Source: Punctularia strigosozonata HHB-11173 SS5
Taxonomy: Eukaryota; Basidiomycota; Agaricomycetes; Corticiales; Punctulariaceae
Assembly: GCF_000264995.1 (NCBI RefSeq)
Contig: NW_006767446.1
Location: forward strand, 451,397 to 515,396
DNA: 64,000 nt
Direction of reading: 5' to 3'
The notes beneath the pieces were generated by a model, which did no database searches, was not told the origin of the DNA, and saw nothing but the letters and a program-made list of their open reading frames with translations. Within the stretch, counting starts at the first letter, position 1, and every line of letters begins with the position of its first letter. Both the position numbers and the translations under genes were made by a program. Below, piece after piece: positions 1-11,797 of this stretch.

Positions 1-251
1 TTTCCTCTTTCTGAGGCGTATTTAGACTACTCTGACCGTCTAATCCATGCTATGTGATCATGATAGGGTAGTAGACAGTCAAATGTGTACATAAACAAAC
101 TATTACACTACCAAAAATATTTAAATACTAATATGGGTCAGTTCTGAGTACTGGGAAAGAAACTAGCATATCTAAGGATCGGCTACTATGATTGTAGTCA
201 CGCAAGTTGTACTCTATAGTAATTGTGAGTGGCTATCTATAGACCACATTC

Positions 252-1361
252 GTGTTTCCCGCATGCATTCTACGCGTCTCGCACCTAATCACTTTAGGGG
301 CGGGACAACGGCCGCCTGAGCCATTTACTTTATGGGATTATACCTCCCTCCTTCGCCCCTGGAGCACGTACCCGGGTAAGAAACTACACCTGTCCAACTT
401 CATTATACCGTCTATCAAGATGGCACGATATCCTAGTGTCTTGTTTCCCGCAATCTACTACGCTATTCAATACGGGTTTGCAAGTATTCTCCCTGGTAAG
501 CACACCACCCTCTGCAGAATGCGTCATCTATCGTCCGCGAAACCTCATTACCACCAAGCCGTTACAGCCGCCGCTGTGTTCAAAAATCGATTTGGGTTCA
601 CAGTCCTTCAAACGGGGCTCGCTTATGGACTTGCTCTGTTGATTGGGGGGTGTTTGGGTGAGGTATATGGAAGGTTGACTCTATCTGTACAATGCCTCAC
701 GCTTATCCGTAATTATGCCGCAGCTTGCAGGAGGCATGGTCATCGATGCAATCTTGAAACGCAAATCGCGGAGTGTAACAGAAGAACATGACCGTCATCC
801 AGAGGCCCGACTGCAAGCAATCTGGACCGGAGCGATACTCGTCCCTGTACGCTGTCCATCGAGAGAGGTTTAGTTTTCTAAAGCGTATTAATATGTCGAA
901 TTCAAGGCCGGATTGCTCATCTACGGCTTCTGCATCGCCAAAGATGGGGTGCATTGGTTGGGTGCTGTCATAGGTATAGGCATCGCCTGCTTCGGTTTGC
1001 AGGTCATCACGGTCAGTTGCTCATGCTCAGTGCCGTGAAGGTCGAGGCTCTCTCACGCACCTTGCCATAGACGATCTGCTATACATACTCCATCGACTGT
1101 TATCAGGAACACGCTAGCGAGGTGACTCTTCCTCTGCAACGTGAATTGCGCAGATCATAGCGCTGACGTCCGTCGTCACAGGTCTCGCAATTGTTCAATT
1201 TTATTCGTCAAGAGATTGGTATGACGTTCGCCTTCTACGCCGTGATTTTGGGGGATCGCATCGGGTTTCAGTACGAGATGCTCATGTTCGCGGGGCTTGG
1301 AAGCGGCGTCGCCTTGGCGCTCATGCTCAAGGGAGCTCGCTGGAGGGCACGCTTGGAGTGA
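252..1361 (+). CDS. MFS transporter, 3' part (N-terminal half not seen)
   Basis: C-terminal half of a fungal major facilitator superfamily transporter, a plasma-membrane type exporter. Six exons can be joined in frame: about 252-495, 568-662, 724-846, 907-1011, 1071-1121 and 1182-1361, each bounded by GT..AG. The product contains several hydrophobic helices, an AGLLIYGF block and an FNFIRQEIGMTFAFY block near the end, both typical of the last helices of drug:H+ antiporter-like MFS proteins. The stop is at 1359-1361. The first 250 bases of the window are AT-rich and show no coding signal for the expected six N-terminal helices, so this is either a truncated gene or a gene whose 5' exons lie outside the window. 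The true start is unknown; 252 marks only the open frame. Substrate cannot be inferred. Confidence 0.6.
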
Positions 1362-1598
1362 TCGTGTTATACGGCTATACTACTACTAGTAGAGTACACG
1401 CGTCCACGCCAAGAATACTACCCTCGCTCACCTACTGAGCAATGGTAGCGAATGCATCGCCCGTTCACGGTGTGAGTGGCGGCAAATACCATGCTCTTTC
1501 GCCCTCGCGTCGTTCTTTCTCCGCAACTGTCCAACCGTTCCCGAGCCAATAATTGTAATCTGGATTGTCTCAGGCACGAATGCAAGACGCTGTGGTCT

Positions 1599-2064
1599 CC
1601 GCTTGAACCGCGCAGCGCACTGCAAGCCGCTATGTCCCGCGCCCACTTCCGAGGGAAACGATACTTCAGGAGGCGCCGCTATTGAATACGTACGCTGCAC
1701 CTACGTATAACGACCTCCGGCTCCCGCTCTATCTGCTCGACCTCGCGCGTCCGCACCTCGCCCCAGGTCACCGTACGCTCCTCGTAAGCGTACCCGCCTC
1801 CTTGGTCCTCCTCGTGCCCGCTGATTTCGTCCAGCATCATGAGGACCGTGTGCGCCTTCCACTCCCCCTCCGAGTTTTGTACGAGGTTGTCCAGCCCGCG
1901 GCACGGGCCAACAGCGTTGTGGAACGCGAGGGCGGTTTCTACGGTGGGCACCGGGCGCCCGGGCACGAAGGACGGGAGGATACCGCGGTCTCGTTCGAGC
2001 GCAAGATTGCGCACCCTGGCATTGGAGAGTGTAGGCACCAGATAGGCGGAGATGGTGGGGGCGC
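1599..2064 (-). pseudogene. Inverted broken copy of an internal FAD-monooxygenase segment
   Basis: Read on the minus strand, this stretch matches the complete monooxygenase gene at about 9365-9831 nearly base for base, in opposite orientation. It covers codons from roughly residue 57 to the end of exon 1, the 59-base first intron, and the start of exon 2 through the GAGHSG nucleotide-binding loop. About 11 residues differ over some 125 aligned. Because the intron is retained, the copy arose at DNA level and not from mRNA. Both ends are abrupt: the first ~56 codons and everything after the CAARFKR block are missing, so it cannot make a working enzyme. It lies between the MFS 3' end and the esterase promoter. 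Confidence 0.88.
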
Positions 2065-3133
2065 TGGGAGACGACAAGCCAGGGCTATGCCGGCATAACC
2101 GGCTCCAACTGCGCGTAGTCTATTCAGCCGCAGCACAATACACGAACATGATCTCGAGGTTGATCAACTCACTGACGACGATGCGAACTCGTCTGTTGTG
2201 ATCAATCGGTTCTTCTAACATCCTTGAAGACGGTCTGTGCCTCCTAACATCGGGGTCTTGCGAGCTTACGTCGCAGAGTAAGCGGCGCAAACACAAGCAC
2301 AGTCTGACATCCTTATGGCGGAAGATTAAGTGCCGGAGATCCAGTCATCAAGTACCGAAGCGCCGCGCAACAACGAAGGCGTCAGACCGTGTGTACCTCG
2401 CGTTACTCGAAGAACGGCTTAACGGGCAGTACATCCTTTTCTGGGGAAATCCTCGGCCCTGAATATTGACCGGGTGACCAGTAAAGAAAGCCAAGTAAGG
2501 AGTATTTGCTTTGGTTCGGTCGTTCCACATAGGGCAATTCCAGAGAAGTGCAACATTCGTAACAATGAGGCTACGCTTATGTCATCAGTCCGGTTATCAT
2601 CTTTGCCGGCGGTTACCGGTTACCGATCGTTCGCTTTGCTTGTTTTCGAGACGATGGTTCTAGCTGGGCCAGTCGTTCAAAACATGCGTCCCTGAATCTT
2701 CAACTACGTTCTTATGGTATCGGTACCCATAATATCTGGTTGTAGCCATCTCAGTCCCTTCGGCCTTGATTGAAGGATGAAGCGAAGTCGTTGATGGAAC
2801 GAGGACTAATCCTTGCAACCTGGGTCTGGCTATTTGTCGCAAATCGGACATCTGCTGGAAGGCTTCTGCTCGTTCTCTCGGGATTCCATCCCTTGAAGAC
2901 GCGGTCGTGTGCTATCATACGCCGCGCACCGAAGTGAGCACCAATACACCTTGCCCCGCTCAATGTCACGCTGCATGGCCATATGACCTTGATTCGAGAT
3001 TGCAAGGACTCACTTCGGACCTGACACCTGCAGACCATGCACGGAATATCTTCGGCGAAGTGAACCCCCCGAGGCATCATTGACGCCGCTTCGCCTCCGA
3101 CTTCGCGGCGGCGCGCCATGGCGTACGTGATCG
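2065..3133. other. Gene-free stretch upstream of the esterase
   Basis: About 1.07 kb between the monooxygenase fragment and the esterase promoter. Open frames of up to about 120 codons exist on both strands, but none shows a recognisable domain, splice pattern or coding bias. No repeat or RNA gene was recognised. Confidence 0.5.
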
Positions 3134-3140
3134 TATAAAA
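3134..3140 (+). promoter_or_regulatory. TATA box of the SGNH esterase gene
   Basis: A perfect TATAAAA lies 43-49 bases before the ATG at 3183, followed by a pyrimidine-rich CATTTCAGCTTACTTTC leader, a common arrangement in strongly expressed fungal secreted-enzyme genes. Position and match are seen directly; activity is inferred. Confidence 0.6.
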
Positions 3141-3182
3141 TGCTCATCGAAGCCTCGAGACTCATTTCAGCTTACTTTCAAG

Positions 3183-4648
3183 ATGCGGCTCTGCGTGATA
3201 TGGACATTGCTCGCGATCATATCGACCGCACATGGAAGCCCCCTCATTGACGCGACTAAGGACCAAACTGTGACGATTTCGAACACGCACCCTCTTATCT
3301 TTTACCATGGACGCTGGGACAGTTCTCCGGGTACATGGTGGTATGTCTCCCCCAGCCTTTCACCGTCCCCCCCCCCCTAAGCATCATTGATTGAGCGAAT
3401 TGTCGCATAGGGCAGATTCTGGGCTCAAGCTGAACGTCCAGGATTTGTCGGCTTTGACGCTCAACCTCGGCTCGCACACGACATCGCCTTTGGCCTCAGT
3501 AGGCGTGTCCGTTGACAACTCGCCATTCTACCAGGTGAACGTCTCGGAGGGCGCTAACGTCATTCCGCTTTCCGCGCCTTCATCTCCGGATTTCGAGGGG
3601 GAGAAATCAGGCTCAACGCTCGTGAGGATAAATGTCGAAGGCTGGCAGAACAACCGCATCAACCTGGAAAGCATCACGCTGAATAAAGTATATCGCAGAT
3701 CAACTGATGTGTCGGACACGCCGAATCTGACCATATTTTATCACCAGGGCGCAAAGCTGCTGCCTTACGAGCGCTCTAAACTCGCGTTCCAGTTCATCGG
3801 CGACTCGCTTTCTGCGGGCCAGTACCTTCCCCATGGCGTAAACCAAGCGTGGCCCTTCCTCACAGGCGAGTTCTTCGGGGCCGAGCATAATATAAATGCC
3901 CAACCAGGCGCCACGCTTAGCGTGAGTCCTTCAAACCTCTATTGTACTGGATAAGTCACCCAGACGATCATCGCAGGATATCCCGTCGTACGGTAACGTC
4001 CACGGCGTGTCCTTCGAGTTCTTCAGAACGGAGGACACGGGGTACTATTACACGACCGACCACAACTACACCACCCCTTGGAACTTCGCACGCGACGTAC
4101 CGCCCACGCACGTCGTCGTCCACATCGGTGCGAACGACGCAAGCCAGAACGTTACCGACACCGGGTTCTTCCAGGCAGGTCGCTCCCCATGAAACGTGAT
4201 GCCCCAGACCCCAACCTGACATCTCTTTGCGTAGGTGTACGACAACTTCCTGACACGATTACGGACGCTGTACCCAACGCAACCGGTCTTCGTATTCACC
4301 CCTGTAAGCGCTGTACACTTCATCCTGGAGCAGTGGCGCCTAACAAAAGTCGGATCAGTGGGGCTGGCCGCAACCCGATGGCCCTAATAGCTATTACTAC
4401 GAGACCGTCTATCCAGAAATCGTCAAAGCCCGGCACGATATAGGAGACAGAAACGTCTTCCTTGTAAACACCACAGGATGGGTGACCTACGAGGACGTGT
4501 TCCCTGGGTACGTTGATCTCTGCAGGTCAGCATATGTTTGCTCATCGGATATCTACGCAGAAACATACACCCGAGCGTGGCAGGTCACATCAAGATCGCC
4601 GGCCTGTTCGAAAAATGGCTCGAGAACTGGGGGTTGAAACAGGTGTAG
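3183..4648 (+). CDS. Secreted SGNH/GDSL esterase (CE2-like)
   Basis: Predicted extracellular carbohydrate esterase, about 390 residues. Exons 3183-3340, 3411-3921, 3977-4174, 4235-4303, 4359-4507 and 4561-4648 sum to 391 codons. The product has a signal peptide (ending near AHG|SPL), an N-terminal beta-rich domain ending before ~residue 195, then an SGNH hydrolase domain: the nucleophile block FIGDSLSAG, the GxND block HIGANDAS and a C-terminal NIHPSVAGH block with the catalytic His. The usual Asp three residues before that His is Asn here; bacterial CE2 esterases are known to work with a Ser-His dyad, so this need not be inactivating. The two-domain plan matches CE2 deacetylases acting on plant polysaccharides. 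The third intron appears to use a GC donor (GCAGGT), since no GT donor there keeps the frame. A TATA box sits just upstream. Confidence 0.85.
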
Positions 4649-4972
4649 TTGGCGAGACTGTCGCAGAAGCCACATTAGATAAATGATATAATGTCTGGAA
4701 GAACCAGCAGCACTGGCGTGGACGCCGATCCATATGACCACTGGTCCGCATGCGTGAAGGATCGCGCCGGAACAATCGAGGCTCGCTGGATATTGCGAGC
4801 CTTGATGAGGCCGAGAACCTCGCGACCGCGACAGTGCCCCACACCTCGTTCAGCGGGGTAACGAAGACTCCGCGAGCCGACTTGACGGGGAGGCTGAAAA
4901 CTCTCTCGCTGGACTTGAGCTTAGGAATTGGCGTAGTGCCGAAGTCGGAGCGGTATACTAGCACGGGACAAT
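4649..4972. other. Gene-free stretch between esterase and MITE
   Basis: A 133-codon minus-strand open frame crosses this stretch, but it has no recognisable domain, no splice context, and runs into the neighbouring transposable element. I see nothing else in it. Confidence 0.4.
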
Positions 4973-5246
4973 CACAGCCAAAGTATTTCATTACAAACTA
5001 CATTTGTACAATTTTCTTTATGATGATTTATACTTCATCCTCAGATTGCTGTCCAAACGTGGTTTGCACTTACAACAAAAGTGTAGTAATATATTTGAAT
5101 ATGGTAGGTGACCTTCCATACGTAGACATAATGTACTTCTCTATTTCAAGTAAAGATCCAATTTTGACGGGGATTTTAACAATTGATATCGATTTCCATA
5201 AAGAAAAATGTACAAACGTAGTTTGTAATGAAATACTCTGGCTGTG
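4973..5246. mobile_element. MITE-like element with ~48-base terminal inverted repeats
   Basis: A 274-base, notably AT-rich block in GC-rich surroundings. Its first ~48 bases (CACAGCCAAAGTATTTCATT...) are the reverse complement of its last ~48 bases with about three mismatches; the match fades at TTTATG on the inner side. The outermost bases are CACAGCC...GGCTGTG. AAT occurs immediately outside both ends (4970-4972 and 5247-5249), consistent with a 3-base target duplication. There is no coding capacity for a transposase. The small size, long TIRs and short duplication describe a non-autonomous DNA transposon; the 3-base duplication and CACAG start would fit a CACTA-like or PIF/Harbinger-like parent, but the family is not settled. 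No second copy was noticed in the window. Confidence 0.8.
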
Positions 5247-5561
5247 AATGCCGTTGTAGTATGAGGCCGCCTCGTGAGGAGAGAGAGCACGCTGAGACAT
5301 GACGGCTGTGTTGCAGGTCCACGACGAATCACCATGAATAGGGGAACTAGGCGAGGTAGGGCCCCGACACTCGGAGCCCCTGGGCACTGAGTCCAGCAAG
5401 GACAAATAGATCGAGGTCTAGACCGCACATCGGGGATAGCAGCGTATGAATTCTGGGAGACCAGCAGTATTAACAGGAGACCGTGATATCCTACATGCGA
5501 TGCGATTGTTCAAGAGATAACAGAACAAAAAGATGTACGCCAAGACATCAACGAGGACATT
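5247..5561. other. Gene-free 3' flank of the acyl-CoA synthetase
   Basis: About 315 bases between the MITE and the stop codon of the minus-strand synthetase gene. It probably holds the 3' untranslated region of that gene. No other feature is seen. Confidence 0.4.
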
Positions 5562-7919
5562 CTATTGGTTCTTATACGCCTCCTGTGAACCCAGCAATCG
5601 TCAAACGTCATCCTCGAACGAAATCAACTGAAACCCTCAAAACATACCTTGATCTCCTTCTCGAACTTCTCCGCCACCTTCTTCCGCTGCACCTTCTGCG
5701 CCGCGGTCACTATCCCGTTCTCTGGCGTCCACTCCTCGTCGCTGAGCACGACGGCCTGGAGGAGCTCCATCGTCTTGAACCCGCTCTTCTTCCCCGCCGC
5801 GTTGCACTCCTTCATCACCAGTTCGCTCACGCGCGCGTCATGGCAGAGCTCGCGCAGCGGCGCGTCCGCGTTGACGCCCGTTAGGGACTTGAGCGCGTGC
5901 CTGAGATGGTGCTCGTTCGGGACGACGATCGCGATCGGCTGCTTGGCGTCGGTCGTCGCGTGCACGCAAATGTTGGACACGAGGTTGCACGACTTGTACG
6001 TCGCCTCGAGCGATTCGAGCGCGATGTACTGTATGCGCATGGCCCCGCGTTCGGTCAGAGAACAATCCACACCGTAACGTGCGTGGCTGAGCTCACCTCG
6101 CCTCCCTGAAGCTTGACCAGGTTCTTGATCCGGTCCACGAGGCTCAGCGTCCCGTCGGGGTTCCACCGGCCGACGTCACCCGTCCGAAGCCAGCCGTCTT
6201 TGGTGAAGATCGACTCGTCGTTGTTGAGGTCGTCGCGCTTGTAGTATCCCTTCGTGACCGCCGGCCCTCGGATGCACACCTCGCCCTGGGGCGGGTTTCC
6301 CTGGGCATCGTATCCGGCCTCCTTCACGTCCAACAGCTTAATCTCGATCGCCGGCACCGGTAGCCCAACCGATCCGTACTGCATCAGCTCCGGCGGGAGG
6401 ATGGCGCACATGCCGCACGACTCGGTCATCCCGTACCCTATGATGATGTCATCGAACGACAACACACACAAAAAAGCGATAATAAACCATAATGAGACAC
6501 GGGGCAAAGAATCACATGCGAGATGTCTGACCGATACTGACCTTGCAAGAGCTGGACCAGCGCGAGGTTGAGGAACTCTTGCGTCTCCTTGCTCAACGCC
6601 GCACCACCGCTCAGCGCGAGCCTCAGCCGACCGCCCGTCGCCGCCTTGACCTTGCTGAGCACGACGGCGTCCACGACCTGCGACAGCCCCGGCACCTTCG
6701 CCCTCTTCACGGTCAACGCGCCGGAGAACACGCTCTTGGTCACCGCGCCGCCGCTCTGGACCTTGCCGACGATGCCCTTCCGGATCAGCTCCCACACGGC
6801 GGGAACGCCGACCATGATCGTCGGCTTGAACGCGACCATGTCGCCGGAGCAGCCGCGGACGGACTGGTCCGTCAGCGTCTTGACGCGGCCGTAGCCGATG
6901 GTCATGCCGACGAAGTAGAGGCAGAGCTCGACGATGTATTCGAGGATGTGCGCGAGCGGGAGGTAGGCGAGGAAGGCATCGTCCGTGTTGAAGTGGTGCC
7001 CGAGCAGCTTGTACACGGCGCCGACGGCGGCGATCGCGTTCGAGTGCGTGATGACGACGCCCTTCGGCGCGCCGGTCGTGCCCGAGGTGTACATGATGCA
7101 CGCGACCGAGGACGGCTTCGGGAACCGATCTTTGGTCGTGTCGGGGGAGAGCGGCTTGCCACGCGCGCGGAGCTCGTCGATGGTGAGCACCTGGATGTTC
7201 TCCCTCGTCTGCCGGATGGAGTCGAGCACGGCGGGCTTGGCCTCGCCGGAGTAGATCACGATCCGGAGCGAGGGCGTGTTGCCGATGACCTTGGCGAGGA
7301 CGGGGAGGAGTTCGGCGTCGGTGTAGACGCCGACGCAGTTCGGCTCGTTGAGCGAGTGCGTGAGGCCGGCTTCGCCTAGCGAATCATAGGCGGTCGCGAT
7401 GGCTGTGGAGATGGACGCGCAGGCGTGCGCGACGAGTTGCCAGTTTAGGCTGAACGGTGCGCCCATTCAGTAGCCGTAAAGGGAGATACGCGCTCGTCGG
7501 ACGCACCTGGTAGACGCATAGACGTTGAAGATGTCGTCCGCGGTGACGCCGAGGTCGACGAGCCCCCTTGCGACCTCGGACACGGCCTCCTTGACCTCGA
7601 GGTAGTTCAAGTACTTGTAGTCGCTCAGCTGGAAGTACTTCCACTTCTTCGTCTCCTTGACCTCCTTCCCGCCGACGTGCTTCGTCACCTCCTTCTCCTC
7701 CTCGATGATGTCGACGACGTCGCGCCAGCCAAGCGCCTTCTTCGTCCCGTGCGTCCGCGCGGCATAGAGGACGCAGTCGTGGATTGTCTCGATGCCCTCG
7801 AGCGGCTGCTCGATGAGCTTGTCGGCGCAGATGGCGAGCCGGCGCGCACGGCTCTCGCCGGGTTGCGCAGGCGCGCCTACCTCGACGGAGCCTGCGCCAA
7901 AGTTCACTTTAGTCGCCAT
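5562..7919 (-). CDS. Long-chain acyl-CoA synthetase
   Basis: ATP-dependent activation of long-chain fatty acids to acyl-CoA, feeding beta-oxidation, lipid synthesis or protein acylation. Exons (minus) 7507-7919, 6542-7449, 6097-6437, 5648-6028 and 5562-5582 total 688 codons, so 687 residues, the usual length of FAA1/FAA4-type enzymes. Seen directly: the AMP-binding P-loop YTSGTTGAPKGVVITH near residue 265, the YGMTESCG block, and the fatty-acyl signature DGWLRTGDVGRWNPDGTLSL followed by DRIKNLVKLQGGEYIALE across an intron. The last exon is only seven codons (EAYKNQ and stop), found by following the 65-base intron. There is no C-terminal SKL-like peroxisomal signal. The start ATG gives a typical MATKVNFG N-terminus. 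It lies upstream of and divergent from the FAD monooxygenase gene. Confidence 0.93.
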
Positions 7920-9195
7920 GGTTATCGCGTGTACTGTCGTGGTGCTGGTGAGAAGTAGAGGGTATAGAGCAGTAGGAGGGAGAGGAGGAGGAGTAAATTA
8001 GAACGATGTATAGGGCTGTTGCGTGGCCGGCGCGGAGCTGTTGGCCTTTCAGCCGTACGGACGCGACGCTAGCGTCAGCCACCGAGGTGACGAAATGTGG
8101 GGTCGCCCGACTTTCAGACTCAGCTCGTTCAAGCTTGTTCCGCTCCCCTCGTCCTGCTTGTTCATCGCCAACGCGTTACCTGCCCCGAGCCCAACGTAAT
8201 AGTGCTACTGTGCCTAATCGAACGCGACGTGAAAGCGGCTGCGACCAACAACCAATCCGGGTGTTTATGGCGGCTGGCTAAGCGCCGTTAGCGGCGGTGT
8301 ACCAACCCTACTTCCCCGCCTCGAAAGCGAATGACCTGCGGGTCGATTCAACAGCTTTGGGAGATGTCTTGTCTTTCATATAGCATATCTGATGACTGCA
8401 TTCTGCCCGCGATCGACTCTGGGCACTCCTATTCAGCAGGCAAGGGCATCATGGCATTCTTGGCACTGTCACCGGTTGGTAAGTCCATGGAGCTGAGACT
8501 GCTAAACGGCTACGGGATTGAAAAGTAAAGAGCGCATTATGAGTGCTCTGTCTCTGCATTCCGGGTATGGTAGACGAGAGCGCTGAGCCTCGCAACACTC
8601 CACGCAAGGTAACTGTCCTTTAGAGATCAGGCTGTCGAGCAGCATGGGTCATGATTACACATTCGACCCCTTTTCCTCTTACTTCGGAAGGAGATAGCTA
8701 ACATGGAATATGACCCGCTTTACAGCACAAGATATGTTTCTATGCCTGTGTCATCCTCTCAAGGTCACCTTAGGTATACTATGCGCGAGAACTCTCATAC
8801 TATATCCGATGCTGATAACAAGGTACCCAGAACTTTTCTTCGTTCAGATAAGTGGCTCACAGTCTGCAGGACTCCCAATGCCTACCACTGCGAATAACCT
8901 AGATATCCCGTTTTCACGATAAGAGCTGCGAACAGCATCGGCACCGAATTCGTGCACGCATCGCAGCCCTCACCTATCACCGGACTCCCAACCATCCAAA
9001 AATATCCGCGCAGCAGAAGCTTCTGAGATTCTCGAGTTATAGTACGCTCTCACATCGCTATATGTTGTACCATCGTGGCCTCACTTTAACAAATTAGGTG
9101 ACCCGCGCATCGGAACTCTGAGAAACCGCGTCCGGTGATAAACACGCAAGACCAGCCGCTTCCGTGAAGGGCACGACCACCAGCAAACATTTATC
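7920..9195. other. Divergent intergenic region between synthetase and monooxygenase
   Basis: About 1.3 kb shared by the divergent acyl-CoA synthetase and FAD monooxygenase genes, so it should contain both promoters. A frame at 8710-8922 encodes a short hydrophobic piece (FLCLCHPLKVTLGILCARTL) that could be a helix remnant, but nothing around it joins into a gene. No TATA box as clear as those elsewhere in the window was found. Confidence 0.4.
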
Positions 9196-11441
9196 ATGGT
9201 CGCCGGCACCGATGCTGAAGCTCTGCAAATCTCGACCTCCTGGATTGCGTCCTTGGACAACGCATTCGCCTCCAACGATGTAGACGCGATCGTCTCCCTA
9301 TTCCTACCCGACGGCTGGCTGCGCGACCTGCTCACCTTCACCTGGAGCCTCCGCTCGCTCCACGGCGCCCCCACCATCTCCGCCTACCTGGCGCCTACAC
9401 TCTCCAATGCCAGGGTGCGCAATCTTGCGCTCGAACGAGGCCGCGGTATCCTCCCGTCCTTCGTGCCCGGGCGCCCGGTGCCCACCGTAGAAACCGCCTT
9501 CGCGTTCCACAACGCCGTCGGCCCGTGCCGCGGGCTGGCCAACCTCGTACAAAACTCGGAGGGGGAGTGGAAGGCGCACACGGTCCTCATGATGCTGGAC
9601 GACATCAGCGGGCACGAGGAGGACCAAGGAGGCGGGTACACTTACGAGGAGCGTACGGTGACCTGGGGCGAGTTGCGGACGCGCGAGGTCGAGAAGATAG
9701 AGCAGGAGCCGGAGGTCGTTATACGTAAGTGCAGCGTACGTATTCGATAGCGGCGCCTCCTGAAATGTTGTTTCCCTCGAAAGTGGGCGCAGGACATAGC
9801 GGCTTGCAGTGCGCTGCGCGGTTCAAGCGGATGGGTATCCGGGCGCTGGTGATCGAGAAGAACTCTAGGGTGGGTCGTACCATGGACCACAGACGATCGC
9901 CTACGCTGATAGTCCGCACTCAGGTCGGCGATAATTGGCGCCAAAGGTTGGTCGAGTTATGATCTGCGCCGCCGTAGCTTATACCATACATATCCAGATA
10001 CCCCTCGCTGAAACTGCACACGCCTCGGGCGCACCATCAATGTAACATGTCCGTTGCTTGAGGATGTCTACGCTGACTCGGATGATTCAGTTTTGTACGC
10101 CTCGTTTCCGTCCACGTGGCCCACCTGGACCCCGCGCGACAAGCTCGCCGACTGGATCGAGTCCTACTCCAAGTTACAAGACCTCGTCGTCTGGACGAAC
10201 TCGCAGATCCTGCCCGTACCGACATACGACCCGGCCGTCAAGCGCTGGACCGTCCAAGTCGTGCGCGAGGGATCCGAGCGCGTCCTACGCCCCGCGCACA
10301 TCGTCCTCGCCACCGGCACGCTCGGAGACCCGCTCGTACCCACCATCCCGGGCCAAGCCGCCTTCCCCGGCCCCGCGATCCACTCCTCCTCTTTCCCCGG
10401 CGGCCAAGCGTATGCCGGACAGCGCGTGCTGATCGTCGGTGCGGGGACGACCGCCGCGGACGTCGCGCAGGACCTCGTCTACCGCGGCGCGTCTTCGGTC
10501 ACCATCCTCCAGCGCTCGTCGACCACCGTCGTCTCGATCGCGTACAACACCGAGAGGCTGTTCAAGCGGCGCTTTCCGGAGGACGTGCCTATCGGTGTCT
10601 TAGACCTCCGGAGCGCGGCGACGCCGCTCGGGCTGCTTAAGACGATCTTGCAGGCGCAGCAGGCGGAGGCGAGGGAGTTCGATCGGGAGATGATCGAGGG
10701 CTTGCATCGGGCAGGGTTCGCGACGAATGATGGGCCGGAGGGGGCCGGCCAGTATTGGGGCGTATTGACCAGTTTGGGGGGTGAGCTTTTGACGGTGCTG
10801 CCATCGGCGTTCGCAAAGGTGTCTGACGTCTGTTTTACCTAGGATTCAGTCAGTGACCGTGACCAAATGAACATTACTTTACAGACTCTGACACGTGAGG
10901 GGTACAGCGGTCGACGTGGGATGCGCGGCGCTCATCACGGACGGATTGGTCAAGATCAAGCATGGCGTGGATATTGCCAAGTTGGAGGAGAAGAGGGTGG
11001 TTTTTGGCGACGGATCCGAAATGGAGGTAGACGCCCTGATCTACGCGTGAGCGCCTCCCTCACAGGCGAGCGAATTGATCTTAAACCTCTTCCTTGAATA
11101 TGCAGAACGGGGTATAAGAACATCCGGGACTGCGTGCGCGAGATATTCGGGAGCATCATCGACAAAACGTCGCCGGTATGGGGGGTAGATGAGGAAGGCG
11201 AGCTCCGGGGCTGCTATAAGCCTTCCGGACAAGAGGGTGTACGGTGTTATATCTAAACAGGCGGTAACATACTAATGCCAATCACCTTCGCAGCTTTGGT
11301 TCGCTGCAGGGGACTTTTTTGGACCCCGCTTCTACTCTAAACAACTTGTGGGTACCCGTTCATCGAGCCCGAGGCCAGGATGATTGAGCTGCTATGCAAC
11401 AGGCGTTGCAGATCAAGTCACAGCTGCTCGGGATCAACTGA
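9196..11441 (+). CDS. FAD-dependent (FMO-like) monooxygenase with NTF2-like N-terminus
   Basis: Flavin monooxygenase of the FMO/Baeyer-Villiger-like group common in basidiomycetes; it uses NADPH and O2 to oxidise a small molecule, substrate unknown. Nine exons (9196-9724, 9784-9869, 9924-9946, 9998-10041, 10091-10780, 10908-11046, 11106-11238, 11294-11347, 11403-11441) give 579 codons. The first ~160 residues resemble an NTF2/SnoaL-like fold often fused to these enzymes (inference). Then come the FAD loop GAGHSG (made across intron 1), VGDNWRQRYPSLKLHTPR, the FMO signature FPGPAIHSSSFPG, the NADPH loop VLIVGAGTTAADVA, and a C-terminal LWFAAGDF block. The frame is open throughout, so it looks functional. 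It is the parent, or sister, of the inverted fragment near 1.6-2.1 kb. The 3' end faces the P450 gene 357 bases away. Confidence 0.92.
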
Positions 11442-11797
11442 GAGCTTGTTATGCTATGATGAGAGGACGTGGAATGGGTAACCCAAAACTCATCGATTCT
11501 TGCGTCCGAGTGAGAGTCGAGATTGACAGAGGACTATGTACTTATCTGACTGTAAATCCTAATTATGGCCACGATCTTAACCAGAATGACAAGTCGCCGA
11601 TCACAATGACCGTAAGGTCACAGGATGCCTCATTTGAGTGGACATCCGTGTCCAAGACGATCCAGATAAAAATTGATTACGAGAGACAAGCGCATGCTTC
11701 AGCATGTCTGCAATCCAACGATAGTAGTGACACAGCTGATAGAGCGAGCCTTCAGATCTATGTACGGGATTCTTGGCAGAACGACAAGGTTTACATC
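11442..11797. other. Convergent intergenic spacer between monooxygenase and P450
   Basis: About 356 bases between two convergent stop codons, presumably holding both 3' untranslated regions. A frame running across it into the P450 gene is antisense to P450 exons and is not counted as a gene. Confidence 0.5.

Noticed and set aside
1679-2077. 132-codon minus-strand frame as a separate small gene
   Set aside because: It is an inverted partial copy of the FAD monooxygenase exon 1 and ends in retained intron sequence.
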